From NCBI RefSeq assembly GCF_938039205.1, contig NZ_CALHVM010000058.1:1-64000 (forward strand): a stretch of 64,000 bases of DNA. Reading direction: 5' to 3'. Under the pieces are notes generated by a model, which did not search any database, was not told where the DNA came from, and was given only the letters and a program-made list of their open reading frames with translations. The DNA comes from an uncultured Campylobacter sp. Lineage in GTDB: Bacteria; Campylobacterota; Campylobacteria; Campylobacterales; Campylobacteraceae. Shown here piece by piece: positions 1 through 9,539 of this stretch. Position numbers and translations under genes: made by a program. Position 1 is the stretch's first letter. Each line of letters starts with the position of its first letter.

Positions 1-746
1 GCAGATGGAATCCGAAGATGAAAAAATTCATTTTCGGCGAGAGAAAAGGTATCTATATCATAGATCTACAAAAAACTATCCGCTACTTCCGCTACACTTA
101 TAATGTCGTTCGCGACGCGGCTGCAGAGGGTAAAACTATACTTTTCGTAGGTACTAAAAAGCAAGCTGGCGCAACTCTAAAAGAGTATGCTGAAAAATGC
201 GGCATGCCGTACGTAAATCACCGCTGGCTAGGCGGCATGATGACAAACTTCGGCACTATCCGCCAATCTATCCGCAAACTCGAAGTAATCGAGGCTATGG
301 AAGAAGACGGCTCTATAAATTTACTAACTAAAAAAGAAGCGCTAATGCTTCGCCGCAAAAAAGAGAAGCTTCTAGCGTCTCTAGGCGGTATCAGAAACCT
401 AAAAACCGTGCCTGATATGATTTTCGTCATCGACACGGTAAAAGAAAAAATCGCCGTCCAAGAGGCTAACCGCCTAAAAATCCCTGTCGTAGCTCCGATC
501 GATACAAACTGCGATCCTGACGTTATCGACTTCCCGATCCCTGGCAACGACGACGCGATCCGCTCGGTTCAGCTTTTCTGCCAAGAGATGGCCGAGGCTA
601 TCATCGAGGGACGCTCTCAGCTTGAAAAAGACGGCGGCGAGCAAGAAGAAGGCAAAGAGGCTGTAAGTCAAGCCGAAAAAGACGCAGTCGTAAACGAGGC
701 TGCGAGCGAAGACTTCTCAGAGGACTTCAGCGAGGACGAAGAGTAA
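1..746 (+). CDS. rpsB: 30S ribosomal protein S2 (5' end outside window)
   Basis: Structural protein of the small ribosomal subunit. The reading frame is already open at the window edge: codons from position 3 read R-W-N-P-K before the first internal Met at 18, matching the S2 stretch that follows the conserved GVHFGHQ region, so roughly the first 20 residues are missing. S2 hallmarks include [16 protein letters not shown](M)TNF and [13 protein letters not shown]. The C-terminus is a Glu/Asp-rich tail of about 40 residues, more acidic than the S2 core. The stop overlaps the tsf start (TAATG), so the two are translationally coupled, the usual rpsB-tsf order. Confidence 0.97.
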   Translation, partial: RWNPKMKKFIFGERKGIYIIDLQKTIRYFRYTYNVVRDAAAEGKTILFVGTKKQAGATLKEYAEKCGMPYVNHRWLGGMMTNFGTIRQSIRKLEVIEAMEEDGSINLLTKKEALMLRRKKEKLLASLGGIRNLKTVPDMIFVIDTVKEKIAVQEANRLKIPVVAPIDTNCDPDVIDFPIPGNDDAIRSVQLFCQEMAEAIIEGRSQLEKDGGEQEEGKEAVSQAEKDAVVNEAASEDFSEDFSEDEE

Positions 747-1810
747 TGGAAATCAGCGCACAAATGGTAAAAGAGCTCCGCGAATCAACCGGAGCGGGAA
801 TGATGGACTGCAAAAAGGCGCTAGCCGAAGCTAACGGCGACATGGAAAAAGCCGTTGATATATTGCGCGAAAAAGGTCTAGGTCAGGCCGCTAAAAAGGC
901 TGACCGCCTAGCTAGCGAGGGTCTTGTGAGCGTTGTTGTTTGCGATCACTGCAAAACCGCGACTATCAGCGAGATAAACTCTGAGACTGATTTCGTCGCT
1001 AAAAACGCTCAGTTTCAAAATTTGACAAAAGACACTACGGCGCACATCCAAACAAATTTGATAAAAGACGTCGAGAGCCTAAACGCAAGCGTTATCAACG
1101 GCGTTAAATTTGAGGATTATTTTAAAACCCAGATCGCTACTATCGGCGAAAATTTGGTCGTTCGCCGCTTTGAGACTATAAAAGCGGACGACAAAGGCGT
1201 AGTAAACGGCTATGTGCACTCAAACGGCCGCGTAGGCGTACTGATCGGCCTAGCTTGCGAAAGCGCTGAAATCGCAAACAAAGCGGCTGAATTTGCAAGA
1301 AATTTGTGCATGCACGCAGCTGCTATGAAACCAAGCGTAATCAGCTATAAAGACCTTGATAAAGATTTTGTCGAGAAGGAATTTATCGCACTTCGTGCTG
1401 AGCTCGAAAAAGACAATGAAGAGCTAAAACGCCTAGGCAAGCCGCTTCATCACATCCCAGAGTATGCTAGCCGCTGCCAAATAGGCGATGCAGAGCTTGC
1501 TAAAGCTACGAAAGCCATCGAAGAAGAGCTAAAAGCTGAAGGTAAACCCGAGAAAATTTGGGATAAAATCATCCCTGGCAAGATCGAGAGATTTTACGCC
1601 GACAACACCGTTTTAGATCAGCGCCTTACGCTGCTTGGACAGTTTTACGTAATGGACGATAAAAAAACTATTGAGCAAGTCGTTGAAGAAAAAGGCAAAG
1701 AGCTAGGCGGCAAGATCGAAGTAGTAAAATACGTTCGCTTCGAGCTTGGTGAAGGCTTAGAGAAGAAAAACGAAGACTTTGCGGCCGAGGTTGCGGCGCA
1801 AATAGGCTAA
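746..1810 (+). CDS. tsf: Translation elongation factor Ts
   Basis: Nucleotide exchange factor that reloads EF-Tu with GTP. The N-terminal UBA-like module (residues 1-45, with TGAGMMDCKKAL) is followed by the EF-Tu-contacting TDFVAKN motif at residues 81-87, then two core domains. At 354 residues it is longer than the 283-residue E. coli protein, as in other Campylobacter. The ATG overlaps the rpsB stop by one base. The ABC ATPase follows 4 bp after the stop, so all three are probably on one transcript. Confidence 0.97.
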   Translation: MEISAQMVKELRESTGAGMMDCKKALAEANGDMEKAVDILREKGLGQAAKKADRLASEGLVSVVVCDHCKTATISEINSETDFVAKNAQFQNLTKDTTAHIQTNLIKDVESLNASVINGVKFEDYFKTQIATIGENLVVRRFETIKADDKGVVNGYVHSNGRVGVLIGLACESAEIANKAAEFARNLCMHAAAMKPSVISYKDLDKDFVEKEFIALRAELEKDNEELKRLGKPLHHIPEYASRCQIGDAELAKATKAIEEELKAEGKPEKIWDKIIPGKIERFYADNTVLDQRLTLLGQFYVMDDKKTIEQVVEEKGKELGGKIEVVKYVRFELGEGLEKKNEDFAAEVAAQIG

Positions 1811-1814
1811 ATTT

Positions 1815-2471
1815 ATGGAAATCTTAAAGGGCGTAAATCTAGGCTTTGCGTATGATTATACGCTCTTTGAGAATGTAAATTTAAGCGTCAATGCCGGCGG
1901 CAGCTGCGCTATAACGGGCGTTAGCGGCTGCGGCAAATCAACCATACTCCATATACTTTCTACTCTTTTACGACCCAAAAACGGCGAAGTTATCTACGGC
2001 GGCAAGTCGCTTTACGACTTACCTGCAAACGAGCTTTTACGCATTCGTAGATTTGATTTTGGTATTATTTTCCAGGCGCACTATCTTTTTAAAGGCTTTA
2101 GCGCGCACGAAAATATCGAGCTAGCCTCCGTTTTATCCGCGCAAAAGATCGACGATGAAATTTTGGCAAATTTAAAAATAGACGGCGTAATGAACCAAAA
2201 AGTAGGCGAGCTAAGCGGCGGGCAGCAGCAACGCGTCTCGATCGCTAGAGTGCTTTGCAAAAAACCTCGCGTGATATTTGCGGACGAGCCGACGGGAAAT
2301 TTAGACAAGCAGACCGCAAACGAAGTGATGCAAACGCTGTTTAACTACATCAAAGCAAACGATGCGGCGCTGGTTTTGGTCACTCACGACAACGAGCTTG
2401 CGCAAAAATGCGACGAGGTTTATCGCCTCGAAGACAAAAAATTCTCTTTAATTTCTCCCGAAGCTATTTGA
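1815..2471 (+). CDS. ABC transporter ATP-binding protein, LolD-like
   Basis: ATPase subunit of an ABC transporter of the LolD/MacB type, which normally works with FtsX-like permeases in lipoprotein release or export. Visible: Walker A GVSGCGKST (35-43), signature LSGGQ (133-137), Walker B VIFADEP (153-159) with the D-loop GNLD, and H-loop His191. The 218-residue length is that of a stand-alone LolD. No permease gene is nearby, so its partner is encoded elsewhere. C. jejuni has the equivalent gene at the same place (after tsf, before fliR). Assignment to LolD itself is an inference from length and motif style. Confidence 0.85.
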   Translation: MEILKGVNLGFAYDYTLFENVNLSVNAGGSCAITGVSGCGKSTILHILSTLLRPKNGEVIYGGKSLYDLPANELLRIRRFDFGIIFQAHYLFKGFSAHENIELASVLSAQKIDDEILANLKIDGVMNQKVGELSGGQQQRVSIARVLCKKPRVIFADEPTGNLDKQTANEVMQTLFNYIKANDAALVLVTHDNELAQKCDEVYRLEDKKFSLISPEAI

Positions 2472-2900
2472 ATATTTTTGCAGCAACGATTTGCCAAATT
2501 TATGGCTTAAAATTTAAGCTCAAATTTGTGAGCTATTTTTAAGTCAAATTTATCGTAAGAGGTTTTGTGTTCGCAAGACATAGCGACTTGTTAAAATTGC
2601 CGCGACAAGCCTAATTTCGACTTCGGCAACCGACAAAACATAAAAACGAACGCCTACAGCTTGCCGTGCCGCAAAACTAAAATTTAACCCAAAAACAAAA
2701 ATTTAAAGCGGTCGATAAATTTAAACCGCCTGAATTTTAAAATGGGCAACTGCGTGTATAATTTTAGCGCTCAAAGCAGCATTTACCGCGCCTAATCTAG
2801 CTAAAATTTCCGCACGTTTTCATTTGGCTTTTAAATTTACCGAATTTTCAAGGATTTAACCCTAAAATAACGGCATTTAAATTTAAAACGAAAGAGTCAG
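2472..2900. other. Non-coding spacer with one possible promoter
   Basis: There is no supportable gene. The spacer is rich in AAATTT-containing words. A TATAAT hexamer at 2757-2762 in the context TGTATAATTTTAGCG is a reasonable -10 element. It could drive the downstream fliR operon from about 130 bp upstream. Confidence 0.5.
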
Positions 2901-3662
2901 GTGGAGCTAGTCGAGTTTTTTGCGCCCGAGCGCGTCATCACTTTTATGTTGCTGTTTGCGCGTATAGGCGGGCTGATGCTGTTTTTCCCGTTTTACGGGC
3001 ATGAGCAGATCCCTATGAGCGTCAAGACTGCGTTTTCGTTTCTGCTAACGCTATTTTTATTTCCGCTTGCCAGTATCAAAAGTGGCGAGATTTACTATCT
3101 AGCCGTAGATATCGTGAGCGAGGCGGCGCTGGGAGTTTGCGCAGGACTGCTGCTTCACATCGTTTTTGCCAGTTTGCAGTTAGCTGGCGAGCAGATATCG
3201 ATGATCATGGGCTTTTCGATGGCTTCGGTGCTGGACCCACAGACCGGCCTTAGCTCGCCAGTTATCTCAAATATCATAAATTTCCTCGCTCTTATGACTT
3301 TTTTGGCCTTTGACGGGCATCATCTTATCCTGCTTTTTATCTCAAATTCGCTTACGCACGTTCCGTTAGGCGGCTTTTACCCGAGTCCCGATATAGTGCA
3401 GTACGCCTCAAAGTCCATGATAAATTTATTTACTTTTGGATTTATCATTTCCTTCCCGATTTTGGCGCTTTCGCTGCTTTCTGATTTGATTTTCGGTATG
3501 TTGATGAAGACGATGCCGCAGTTTAACCTACTGGTCGTTGGCTATCCGATCAAGATCACGATTGGCTTTGCCGTGCTGATCGCTATACTAGCGGGCATGA
3601 TGGAGCTTTTTAGGCAGCTCGTGCTTCGCGTTATCAACGATCTTCCGTCGCTATTTTTCTAA
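2901..3662 (+). CDS. fliR: Flagellar biosynthesis protein FliR
   Basis: Integral inner-membrane component of the flagellar type III export gate (FliP-FliQ-FliR complex). The 253-residue protein has about six hydrophobic segments and the typical FliR pattern: an N-terminal RIGGLM(L)FFPF segment, a mid-protein AGEQISMIMGFSMASVLDP segment, and a C-terminal FNLLVVGYPIKI region followed by a final hydrophobic helix. The start is GTG at 2901. No long operon accompanies it, as is normal for the scattered flagellar genes of Campylobacter. The acidic-protein gene follows after 64 bp. Confidence 0.93.
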   Translation: MELVEFFAPERVITFMLLFARIGGLMLFFPFYGHEQIPMSVKTAFSFLLTLFLFPLASIKSGEIYYLAVDIVSEAALGVCAGLLLHIVFASLQLAGEQISMIMGFSMASVLDPQTGLSSPVISNIINFLALMTFLAFDGHHLILLFISNSLTHVPLGGFYPSPDIVQYASKSMINLFTFGFIISFPILALSLLSDLIFGMLMKTMPQFNLLVVGYPIKITIGFAVLIAILAGMMELFRQLVLRVINDLPSLFF

Positions 3663-3726
3663 AACTAAGCTTGAAGTAATGGAAAATGTTTTAAAATACG
3701 TTTTTTAGGTATAAAAAGGAGAATTC

Positions 3727-5316
3727 GTGAAAATCGTTCTTGTAAACGCCAATCCCGCAGTATCGCGCTTGGCGACGCTGGCTCTTAGCAAAATGGGTTA
3801 CGAATACGTCGAGATCGGCGACGCCAGCGAGCTTAGCGGCGTTTTTGACGTGCTTATCTTGGATAGCGATATCGACGTAAAAGAGATGAACCTAAAAGAA
3901 TTCGCAAATAAAATTTTATACCTTTCTTCTAAAAATTCTCCGACCTTTGAAAATGCCGACAGGATACTGCCAAAGCCGTTTTTGCCGACGGAATTTATCA
4001 CTATCGTGGAGGATCTGGCGAGTAAAACAAAGAGCGCCGAGCCTGCTGCTGCGGCAAAAGACGAAACCGACGAGATCTCAGTCAAAGGGTTTGAGTTTAT
4101 GGACGATCCGGCCGAAGACGTCTTTGAAGACGAGATCATGGAGCTGGATCCGGGCGAGCTTAGGCTAGACGACGAGTTTGACGATATTTCGCAAGCGGCG
4201 TCTGGTAAAGATAGCGCCTTTGACGAGTTAAACGAGATCGTAAAGGCTATCGACGATATGGATGAGCTAAGCGAAAAGCTCGAAGGCAATGAGCTGGATT
4301 TAGACGATGCGGACGATGAGCCGACGGAGTTTGATGAGTTTGAAATCGCTGCAAAAGACGATAAATTTGACGATCTTTCTGCGGATATAGATGCGCCGGA
4401 TGAGCTTCTTGGTGGCAAATTGGAGATGGCCGACGAGCCTGAACTCGGCACGGCAGAGCTTGTTGTAGATGGCGAAGACAAGCATGAAGAGATTGATGAT
4501 AAATTTGAGCTTGATTTTGACGGTAGTATCGAGGATATCAAGCATCAAATCGACGAAATAGACAAGATGGACGAGCTGTCAGAAAATTTGGATACAGACG
4601 ATGAGCCTTTGGATGCTAAATTTGAAACGGCGGACGAGCCTGATATGGCCAAGTTTGTCGATATGGATAGTGCGGACGAGCGTGAAGCTCTGCAAAGCCT
4701 TGAACAAGCGGAAGATGACGATAAATTTGCAATAGAAGAAGCTGAGGAGCAAGAGGATATCTTTGCCGATATGGATATGAAATCCGACGAGCCCGACGAG
4801 CAAGAGGTGCAGGTCAAAAATAGCGCCTTGGGCGATGAGTTTTTGCTAGACGATATGGACTTAGCGGGCGAGGAAGAGAAAGAGGATTTTGAGAGCGAAG
4901 CAAATTTGACGCAAGATGTTTTAGATGACGAGCTTGCGGATGATATTTTTGCCGCAGACGATCAAAGCGAGACGGAAATAAATCTCGAGCAAGACGCACA
5001 AGAAATCAGTGAGTCCGAAGCCATGCAAAACGAGCCTGAAATAGAGCCGCAGATTGATCCGAGCGAGTATGGCGACATCGAGCAAATCAGCGAAAAAGAT
5101 ATGGCTTTAGCGCTTAACGAGAGCGGATTTGAGAGCGGCGAAGCGGCGGATTTAGGCTTGCACAAATCTCAAACGGCCTCAAAAATAGACGAGCTTAAGG
5201 CTCAAATTTCAGACGCTGTGGCTAAAAATCTAGAAAATTCGCTGCAAGACGGCGAGCTCCGAGAGGCTCTAAAAAATCTCAACATAAAAATCAATATAAG
5301 CTTTGAGGAAAAGTAG
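3727..5316 (+). CDS. Highly acidic protein with receiver-like N-terminal domain
   Basis: Function unknown; C. jejuni has a highly acidic protein at the same place between fliR and gmk. The start is GTG, preceded by a good ribosome site (AAAAGGAG). The first ~100 residues look like a degenerate response-regulator receiver fold: hydrophobic strand KIVLVNAN where the acidic pair would sit, strand FDVLILDSD with Asp46 in the phospho-acceptor position, and LPKPF with Lys83-Pro84 like the conserved Lys-Pro. The remaining ~430 residues are extremely Asp/Glu-rich, probably disordered, with imperfect repeats around MDELSE and ADEP. It ends with a short helical stretch and overlaps nothing: gmk begins at the next base. 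The receiver assignment is my inference. Confidence 0.8.
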   Translation: MKIVLVNANPAVSRLATLALSKMGYEYVEIGDASELSGVFDVLILDSDIDVKEMNLKEFANKILYLSSKNSPTFENADRILPKPFLPTEFITIVEDLASKTKSAEPAAAAKDETDEISVKGFEFMDDPAEDVFEDEIMELDPGELRLDDEFDDISQAASGKDSAFDELNEIVKAIDDMDELSEKLEGNELDLDDADDEPTEFDEFEIAAKDDKFDDLSADIDAPDELLGGKLEMADEPELGTAELVVDGEDKHEEIDDKFELDFDGSIEDIKHQIDEIDKMDELSENLDTDDEPLDAKFETADEPDMAKFVDMDSADEREALQSLEQAEDDDKFAIEEAEEQEDIFADMDMKSDEPDEQEVQVKNSALGDEFLLDDMDLAGEEEKEDFESEANLTQDVLDDELADDIFAADDQSETEINLEQDAQEISESEAMQNEPEIEPQIDPSEYGDIEQISEKDMALALNESGFESGEAADLGLHKSQTASKIDELKAQISDAVAKNLENSLQDGELREALKNLNIKINISFEEK

Positions 5317-5925
5317 TTGAAGGGGCAAATTTTAATTATCTCCGGCCCCAGCGGTAGCGGAAAAAGCACACTTTTAAACCGTCTTTTAAAAGAGGAAAAC
5401 GATCTTTATTTTTCGATATCAAGCACAACAAGAGTGCCGAGGCAGGGCGAGACCGATGGCGTGAATTATTATTTTACAAGCGAAGACGAGTTTAAAAAAG
5501 GTATAGACGCGGATGAGTTTTTGGAGTGGGCGTGCGTGCACGGCAACTACTACGGCACATCGCTAAAGCCCGTTTTAAACGCGCTTGAAGAGGGCAAAAT
5601 TGCCATTTTTGATATCGACGTGCAGGGTTTTAATATCGCAAAATCAAAATTTGCCCAAAATATTACCTCCGTTTTTATCACGACAGCTAGCAAAAACGAG
5701 CTAAAATCAAGGTTGCAAAATCGCGGCACCGATAGCGCGGAAACCATCGAAAAACGGCTGATAAATGCGGTCGGCGAGATGGAGCATATCTTAGAGTACG
5801 ATTATTTTTTGATAAACGACGACTTGCAAAACTGCTATGAAAATTTGCGCGGGATTTTGCGCTCGATGCGCCTAAAAACGTCAAATTTAGACGCAAAAGA
5901 GATTATTAACAAATGGAATAATTGA
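5317..5925 (+). CDS. gmk: Guanylate kinase
   Basis: Phosphorylates GMP to GDP with ATP in guanine nucleotide synthesis; cytoplasmic. P-loop GPSGSGKST lies at residues 10-18, followed by the GMP-binding SSTTRVPRQGETDGVNYYF block, the WACVHGNYYGT motif and a C-terminal lid region. The length of 202 residues is usual. The start is TTG, immediately after the stop of the acidic-protein gene, which suggests translational coupling. The tatA gene follows 40 bp later. Confidence 0.96.
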   Translation: MKGQILIISGPSGSGKSTLLNRLLKEENDLYFSISSTTRVPRQGETDGVNYYFTSEDEFKKGIDADEFLEWACVHGNYYGTSLKPVLNALEEGKIAIFDIDVQGFNIAKSKFAQNITSVFITTASKNELKSRLQNRGTDSAETIEKRLINAVGEMEHILEYDYFLINDDLQNCYENLRGILRSMRLKTSNLDAKEIINKWNN

Positions 5926-5965
5926 TAAAATTATGCTAATATAACGAAAATTAAAAGGAGAAAAA

Positions 5966-6190
5966 ATGGGTCCAAGCGTCCAACAATTGCTTATTATTTT
6001 ACTTATCGTGGTCTTGCTTTTTGGAGCGAAAAAGATCCCTGAGCTCGCAAAAGGCCTAGGTAAGGGAATAAAGAGCTTCAAATCAGAAATGGAAGATGAT
6101 AAAAAAGCCGAGAACGTAGAAAAAGTAGAAGAGAAAAAAGAAGAAACCGCAACCGCCGCAAAGACTGAAGATACGGCTAAAAACGCGTAA
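5966..6190 (+). CDS. tatA: Sec-independent protein translocase TatA
   Basis: Pore-forming subunit of the twin-arginine translocase. It has one N-terminal membrane helix (residues 5-19), the Phe19-Gly20 hinge, the amphipathic helix KKIPELAKGLGKGIKSF and a charged Glu/Lys/Ala-rich tail, total 74 residues. A ribosome site (AAAAGGAG) precedes the ATG. The gmk-tatA-argS order is as in C. jejuni. A likely substrate, the RR-signal aldo/keto reductase at 9540, lies in this window but is frameshifted. Confidence 0.95.
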   Translation: MGPSVQQLLIILLIVVLLFGAKKIPELAKGLGKGIKSFKSEMEDDKKAENVEKVEEKKEETATAAKTEDTAKNA

Positions 6191-6199
6191 GGAAAGGCG

Positions 6200-7786
6200 T
6201 TGAAAAAAAGCGTAATAAACGAAATAAAAGGCGTCGTGGACTTTGACTTTGCGCTGGAGAAGCCAAAAGATAAGGGCTTGGCGCACTACGCGATGCCTAC
6301 TTTTAGTTTGGCAAAACAGCTCAAAAAATCCCCCGTAGCAATAGCCGCCGAGCTAGCGTCTAAATTTGAAAATAGCGAAGTTTTCGAGGCAACGGCGCTA
6401 AACGGCTATATAAATTTTAAACTAAAGCCTGCATTTTTGGATAAATTTGCCTCGGCTAGCCTTGCAAATCCGAGCGAGTTTGCAAAAGGCGGCGGAACTA
6501 GCGGCGAGAAAATTTTGCTCGAGTACGTCAGCGCAAACCCGACTGGTCCGCTTCACATCGGGCATGTTAGGGGTGCGGTTTTCGGCGATACGTTAGCTCG
6601 CGTCGGGCTTCATATCGGCGAAAATATCTCGACTGAATACTACATCAACGACGCAGGCAATCAAATCGAGCTTCTAGGAACGTCCATATCGCTTTGGGCG
6701 CGCGAAAATTTATTCGGCGAGAGAGTGGCGTATCCGGAGAAATTTTACCGCGGCGACTACATAGAGCCTATCGCAAAAGAAGCGCTAGAGAAATTCGGCA
6801 AAGAGATATTTTACGACGAGAGCCGAAATCTAGAACTCGCCGAGTTTGGCAAGGATAGGGTGCTGGTTTTGATCAAGCAAAATTTAGCCGACGCGCAAAT
6901 TTTCATCGAAAACTGGGCCAGCGAAAAGAGCTACTATGACAAGCTCCCTCTCACGCTAGAACGCCTAAAAAGCGAGAACGGCATATACGAGAGCGAGGGT
7001 AAAATCTGGCTAAAATCAAGCGAAGTCGGCGACGAAAAAGACCGTGTCATCGTGCGCGAGGACGGTCGCGGCACCTATCTAGCCGGCGACGTGGTATATC
7101 ACGACGATAAATTTAGGCGCGGATTTGACCGCTGCATCAACATCTGGGGCGCCGACCACCACGGCTACATCGCACGTATGAAGGCGGCGCTGCATCTGCT
7201 TGGATACGACGAAAACCGCCTTGAAATCATACTTTCGCAGATGGTGAGCCTGCTAAAAGATGGCGAAGCCTACAAGATGAGCAAGCGCGCGGGCAACGTC
7301 GTGCTGATGAGCGACGTGGTCGAGGAGATCGGCTACGAGGCGCTTAGATTTATATTCCTTAGCAAGCGCTGCGACACGCATCTGGAGTTTGACGTGGATG
7401 AACTAAAGCGCGAGGATAGCTCAAACCCGATATTTTATATCAATTACGCGCACGCCAGGATCAATCAAATCTTCGCAAAAGCGGGCAAAAACGTCGCCGA
7501 TGTCGCGAGCGTTAAATTTGCAAATTTGAACGAAGACGGCAAGAATTTGCTATTTGAGGCGCTCACGCTAAACGATATCTTAGTCGATAGTTTTAACACG
7601 CGCGCGGTAAATAAAATTTGCGACTACCTAAAGAGCTTGGCGGCGAATTTTCATAAATTTTACAACGAAAATCGCGTCGTAGGCAGCGAAAACGAAGACG
7701 AGCTTTTAAAGCTTTTCGCCGTCGTCGCACTCTCGATAAAAACGGCTCTAGGTCTAATTGGTATCGCTGCAAAAGATAAGATGTAA
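6200..7786 (+). CDS. argS: Arginyl-tRNA synthetase
   Basis: Class I aminoacyl-tRNA synthetase that charges tRNA-Arg. It carries the N-terminal additional domain, the HIGH signature in SANPTGPLHIGHVRGAV, the KMSKRAGN-type signature and a C-terminal DALR anticodon-binding domain. The length of 528 residues is typical for the epsilon-proteobacterial enzyme. The start is TTG at 6200 with GGAAAGG upstream. It is the last gene of this transcript: a hairpin with a T-run follows at 7808. Confidence 0.96.
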   Translation: MKKSVINEIKGVVDFDFALEKPKDKGLAHYAMPTFSLAKQLKKSPVAIAAELASKFENSEVFEATALNGYINFKLKPAFLDKFASASLANPSEFAKGGGTSGEKILLEYVSANPTGPLHIGHVRGAVFGDTLARVGLHIGENISTEYYINDAGNQIELLGTSISLWARENLFGERVAYPEKFYRGDYIEPIAKEALEKFGKEIFYDESRNLELAEFGKDRVLVLIKQNLADAQIFIENWASEKSYYDKLPLTLERLKSENGIYESEGKIWLKSSEVGDEKDRVIVREDGRGTYLAGDVVYHDDKFRRGFDRCINIWGADHHGYIARMKAALHLLGYDENRLEIILSQMVSLLKDGEAYKMSKRAGNVVLMSDVVEEIGYEALRFIFLSKRCDTHLEFDVDELKREDSSNPIFYINYAHARINQIFAKAGKNVADVASVKFANLNEDGKNLLFEALTLNDILVDSFNTRAVNKICDYLKSLAANFHKFYNENRVVGSENEDELLKLFAVVALSIKTALGLIGIAAKDKM

Positions 7787-7807
7787 GAGTTAAATTTAAT
7801 AAATTTA

Positions 7808-7834
7808 GAAGCGCTAACCGGCGCTTCTTGTTTA
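7808..7834 (+). terminator. Rho-independent terminator after argS
   Basis: A perfect 7-bp stem, GAAGCGC (7808-7814) and GCGCTTC (7821-7827), with loop TAACCG, is followed by TTGTTT. It lies 22 bp after the argS stop. It also argues against a TTG start at 7828 for the next gene, because that codon sits in the terminator tail. Confidence 0.75.
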
Positions 7835-7854
7835 AAAACAACCCCTTAAAATCC

Positions 7855-8214
7855 ATGAATCTTTCCAAAATTTCCGCCGCACTTTTCTTTATATTTTTGA
7901 TATCGATAGAGTACCTAGCCCTCACGCCAGCGCAGATAAAACTCGTCGAAAACAGCTGGGATAAAGCAAATCACTTCATTGCATTCGCCGCGCTTTACGT
8001 TACTTTGCATTTTGGCTTTTGTAGGCTAAATTTGGGTGCAAAGTTTGCTATTTTGCTAGCATACGGTATCCAGATAGAGATCATGCAGTCGTTTGTGCCA
8101 AATCGCTATTTTAGCCTACTAGATATCGTCGCAGACGGCATCGGTATAGTTTTTGGGATCTTGCTGTCAAGAATTTTGGGGCGAATTTTGGATCGGTTTA
8201 GAGCTAGATTTTAA
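7855..8214 (+). CDS. VanZ-like family membrane protein
   Basis: Small integral membrane protein of the VanZ-like family; cellular role unknown. There are three or four hydrophobic segments. The family pattern is visible: DKANHFIAFAALY in the first half and an IQSFVPNRYFSLLDIVADGIGI-type block (here beginning EIMQSFVPNR) in the second. I chose ATG 7855 (MNLSKIS, about 119 residues) over the in-frame TTG at 7828 because the latter overlaps the argS terminator. It stands alone; spacers flank it on both sides. Confidence 0.75.
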   Translation: MNLSKISAALFFIFLISIEYLALTPAQIKLVENSWDKANHFIAFAALYVTLHFGFCRLNLGAKFAILLAYGIQIEIMQSFVPNRYFSLLDIVADGIGIVFGILLSRILGRILDRFRARF

Positions 8215-8457
8215 ATTTAAAACTTCAAATTTGACGGCTCGGCTATGTGGGCTTATTTTGCGCCGTGCCGTTTTGCTTTGTTTAAACTCAACTTTTACCA
8301 TCAAATTTACCGCGTCAAATTTGAGCGAAATGGCGGGCTAAAGCGATAAATTTATAAATAGTCGCTAAAATATGCCCTAAATTTAGCACCAAGTGACAAG
8401 AAAACAGCGCAACCCGCGGCTAAATTTAAGAAAAAATCCAAAACGAAAGAGTAAAAA
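8215..8457. other. Non-coding spacer
   Basis: I see no gene here. The spacer contains several AAATTT-core words (for example near 8213, 8224, 8303, 8317 and 8378) and ends with the ribosome-site region of the metallopeptidase gene. Confidence 0.5.
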
Positions 8458-9327
8458 ATGAGATGGCAAGACAGCAGACGAAGCGACAACGTCGAGGATA
8501 GACGGCAAAACAGCGTAAACAGCATGGGGTCGCTGGGCGCACTCATACCGATTATCAGATTTTTGCTGGGCTCAAACATTGGCCGCGTGGTGCTAGTTAT
8601 CGGCGCGGTCGCGTATTTTATGGGCTTTAACCCTCTCGCGCTACTTGATGGCGGTGGCGCGGGCACTCAAAGGGCGGCGCTAGATAGCCCGCAGGAGAAA
8701 GAAAAGGTTTCCTTTGTTTCAGCCGTGCTGGCGCAGACCGAGGACGTGTGGAGTAAGGTGTTTAAGGCGGGCGGCGCGCAGTACAAAGAGCCTAGCTTAG
8801 TGCTTTTTAGAGACGGCGTTTCTAGTGCGTGCGGCACGGCTAGCTCGCAGATGGGGCCTTTTTACTGCCCCGCGGATAAAAAAGTCTATCTTGATCTTAG
8901 CTTTTTTGACGAGCTAGAGGCCAAATACAAGGCCGCGGGCGACTTCGCGCAGGCATACGTGATCGCCCACGAGATCGGGCATCACGTGCAAAATTTACTA
9001 GGCACGCTCGGTAAGGTAAACGAGCTAAAATCGCGCACGAAAAGCCCGGTAGAGCAAAATGCGCTGCAAGTCAAGGTCGAGCTGCAGGCCGACTGCTATG
9101 CGGGTGTCTGGGCGCACTACATGGGGCGCTACAAGGTGCTAGAAGACGGCGACATCGAGGAGGCGCTAAATGCCGCGAGCGCGATAGGCGACGATGCGCT
9201 ACAGAAAAAATACCAAGGCCGCGTGACGCCAGACTCGTTCACGCACGGCTCGTCAAAGCAGCGTATGACGTGGTTTAAAAAGGGATTTGAGGGCGGACAG
9301 CCAAGCTCCTGCGCGTTTGAGATCTGA
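8458..9327 (+). CDS. Neutral zinc metallopeptidase, YpfJ family
   Basis: Predicted membrane-anchored zinc protease of the YpfJ / KPN_00809 family; substrate unknown. The N-terminus shows the family start pattern (MRWQ..RRSDNVEDRR). A single membrane segment spans about residues 40-58, and the catalytic HEIGHH begins at residue 171. Downstream are the conserved QADCYAGVWAH block, which would give the third zinc ligand region, and a C-terminal FTHGSSKQRMTWF(K)KGF motif. The 289-residue length is normal. Gene intact. No functional partner is adjacent. Confidence 0.9.
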   Translation: MRWQDSRRSDNVEDRRQNSVNSMGSLGALIPIIRFLLGSNIGRVVLVIGAVAYFMGFNPLALLDGGGAGTQRAALDSPQEKEKVSFVSAVLAQTEDVWSKVFKAGGAQYKEPSLVLFRDGVSSACGTASSQMGPFYCPADKKVYLDLSFFDELEAKYKAAGDFAQAYVIAHEIGHHVQNLLGTLGKVNELKSRTKSPVEQNALQVKVELQADCYAGVWAHYMGRYKVLEDGDIEEALNAASAIGDDALQKKYQGRVTPDSFTHGSSKQRMTWFKKGFEGGQPSSCAFEI

Positions 9328-9539
9328 ATTTGACTTTTTAGCCCTGGACTGCGTTTGGCGAGCGCGAAATTTCTACTCGGGCATATTTGGATAAATTTAA
9401 ATGCGGCCTTTCGGATGTCGTTTGTCGCAAGTAAATTTTAGATTTCCGTGATTTTAAATAAATTTGGGCGCGGCGGTGCCTTTTGTTTTGCAAATTTAAA
9501 TTTAGCCAAGCAATCGATAAAATCAAAAATGGAGCGAAA

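Noticed and set aside
3798..4541. Long Ser-rich open frame on the minus strand
   Set aside because: It is the reverse complement of Asp/Glu codon runs in the acidic-protein gene; no ribosome site and biased Ser composition.
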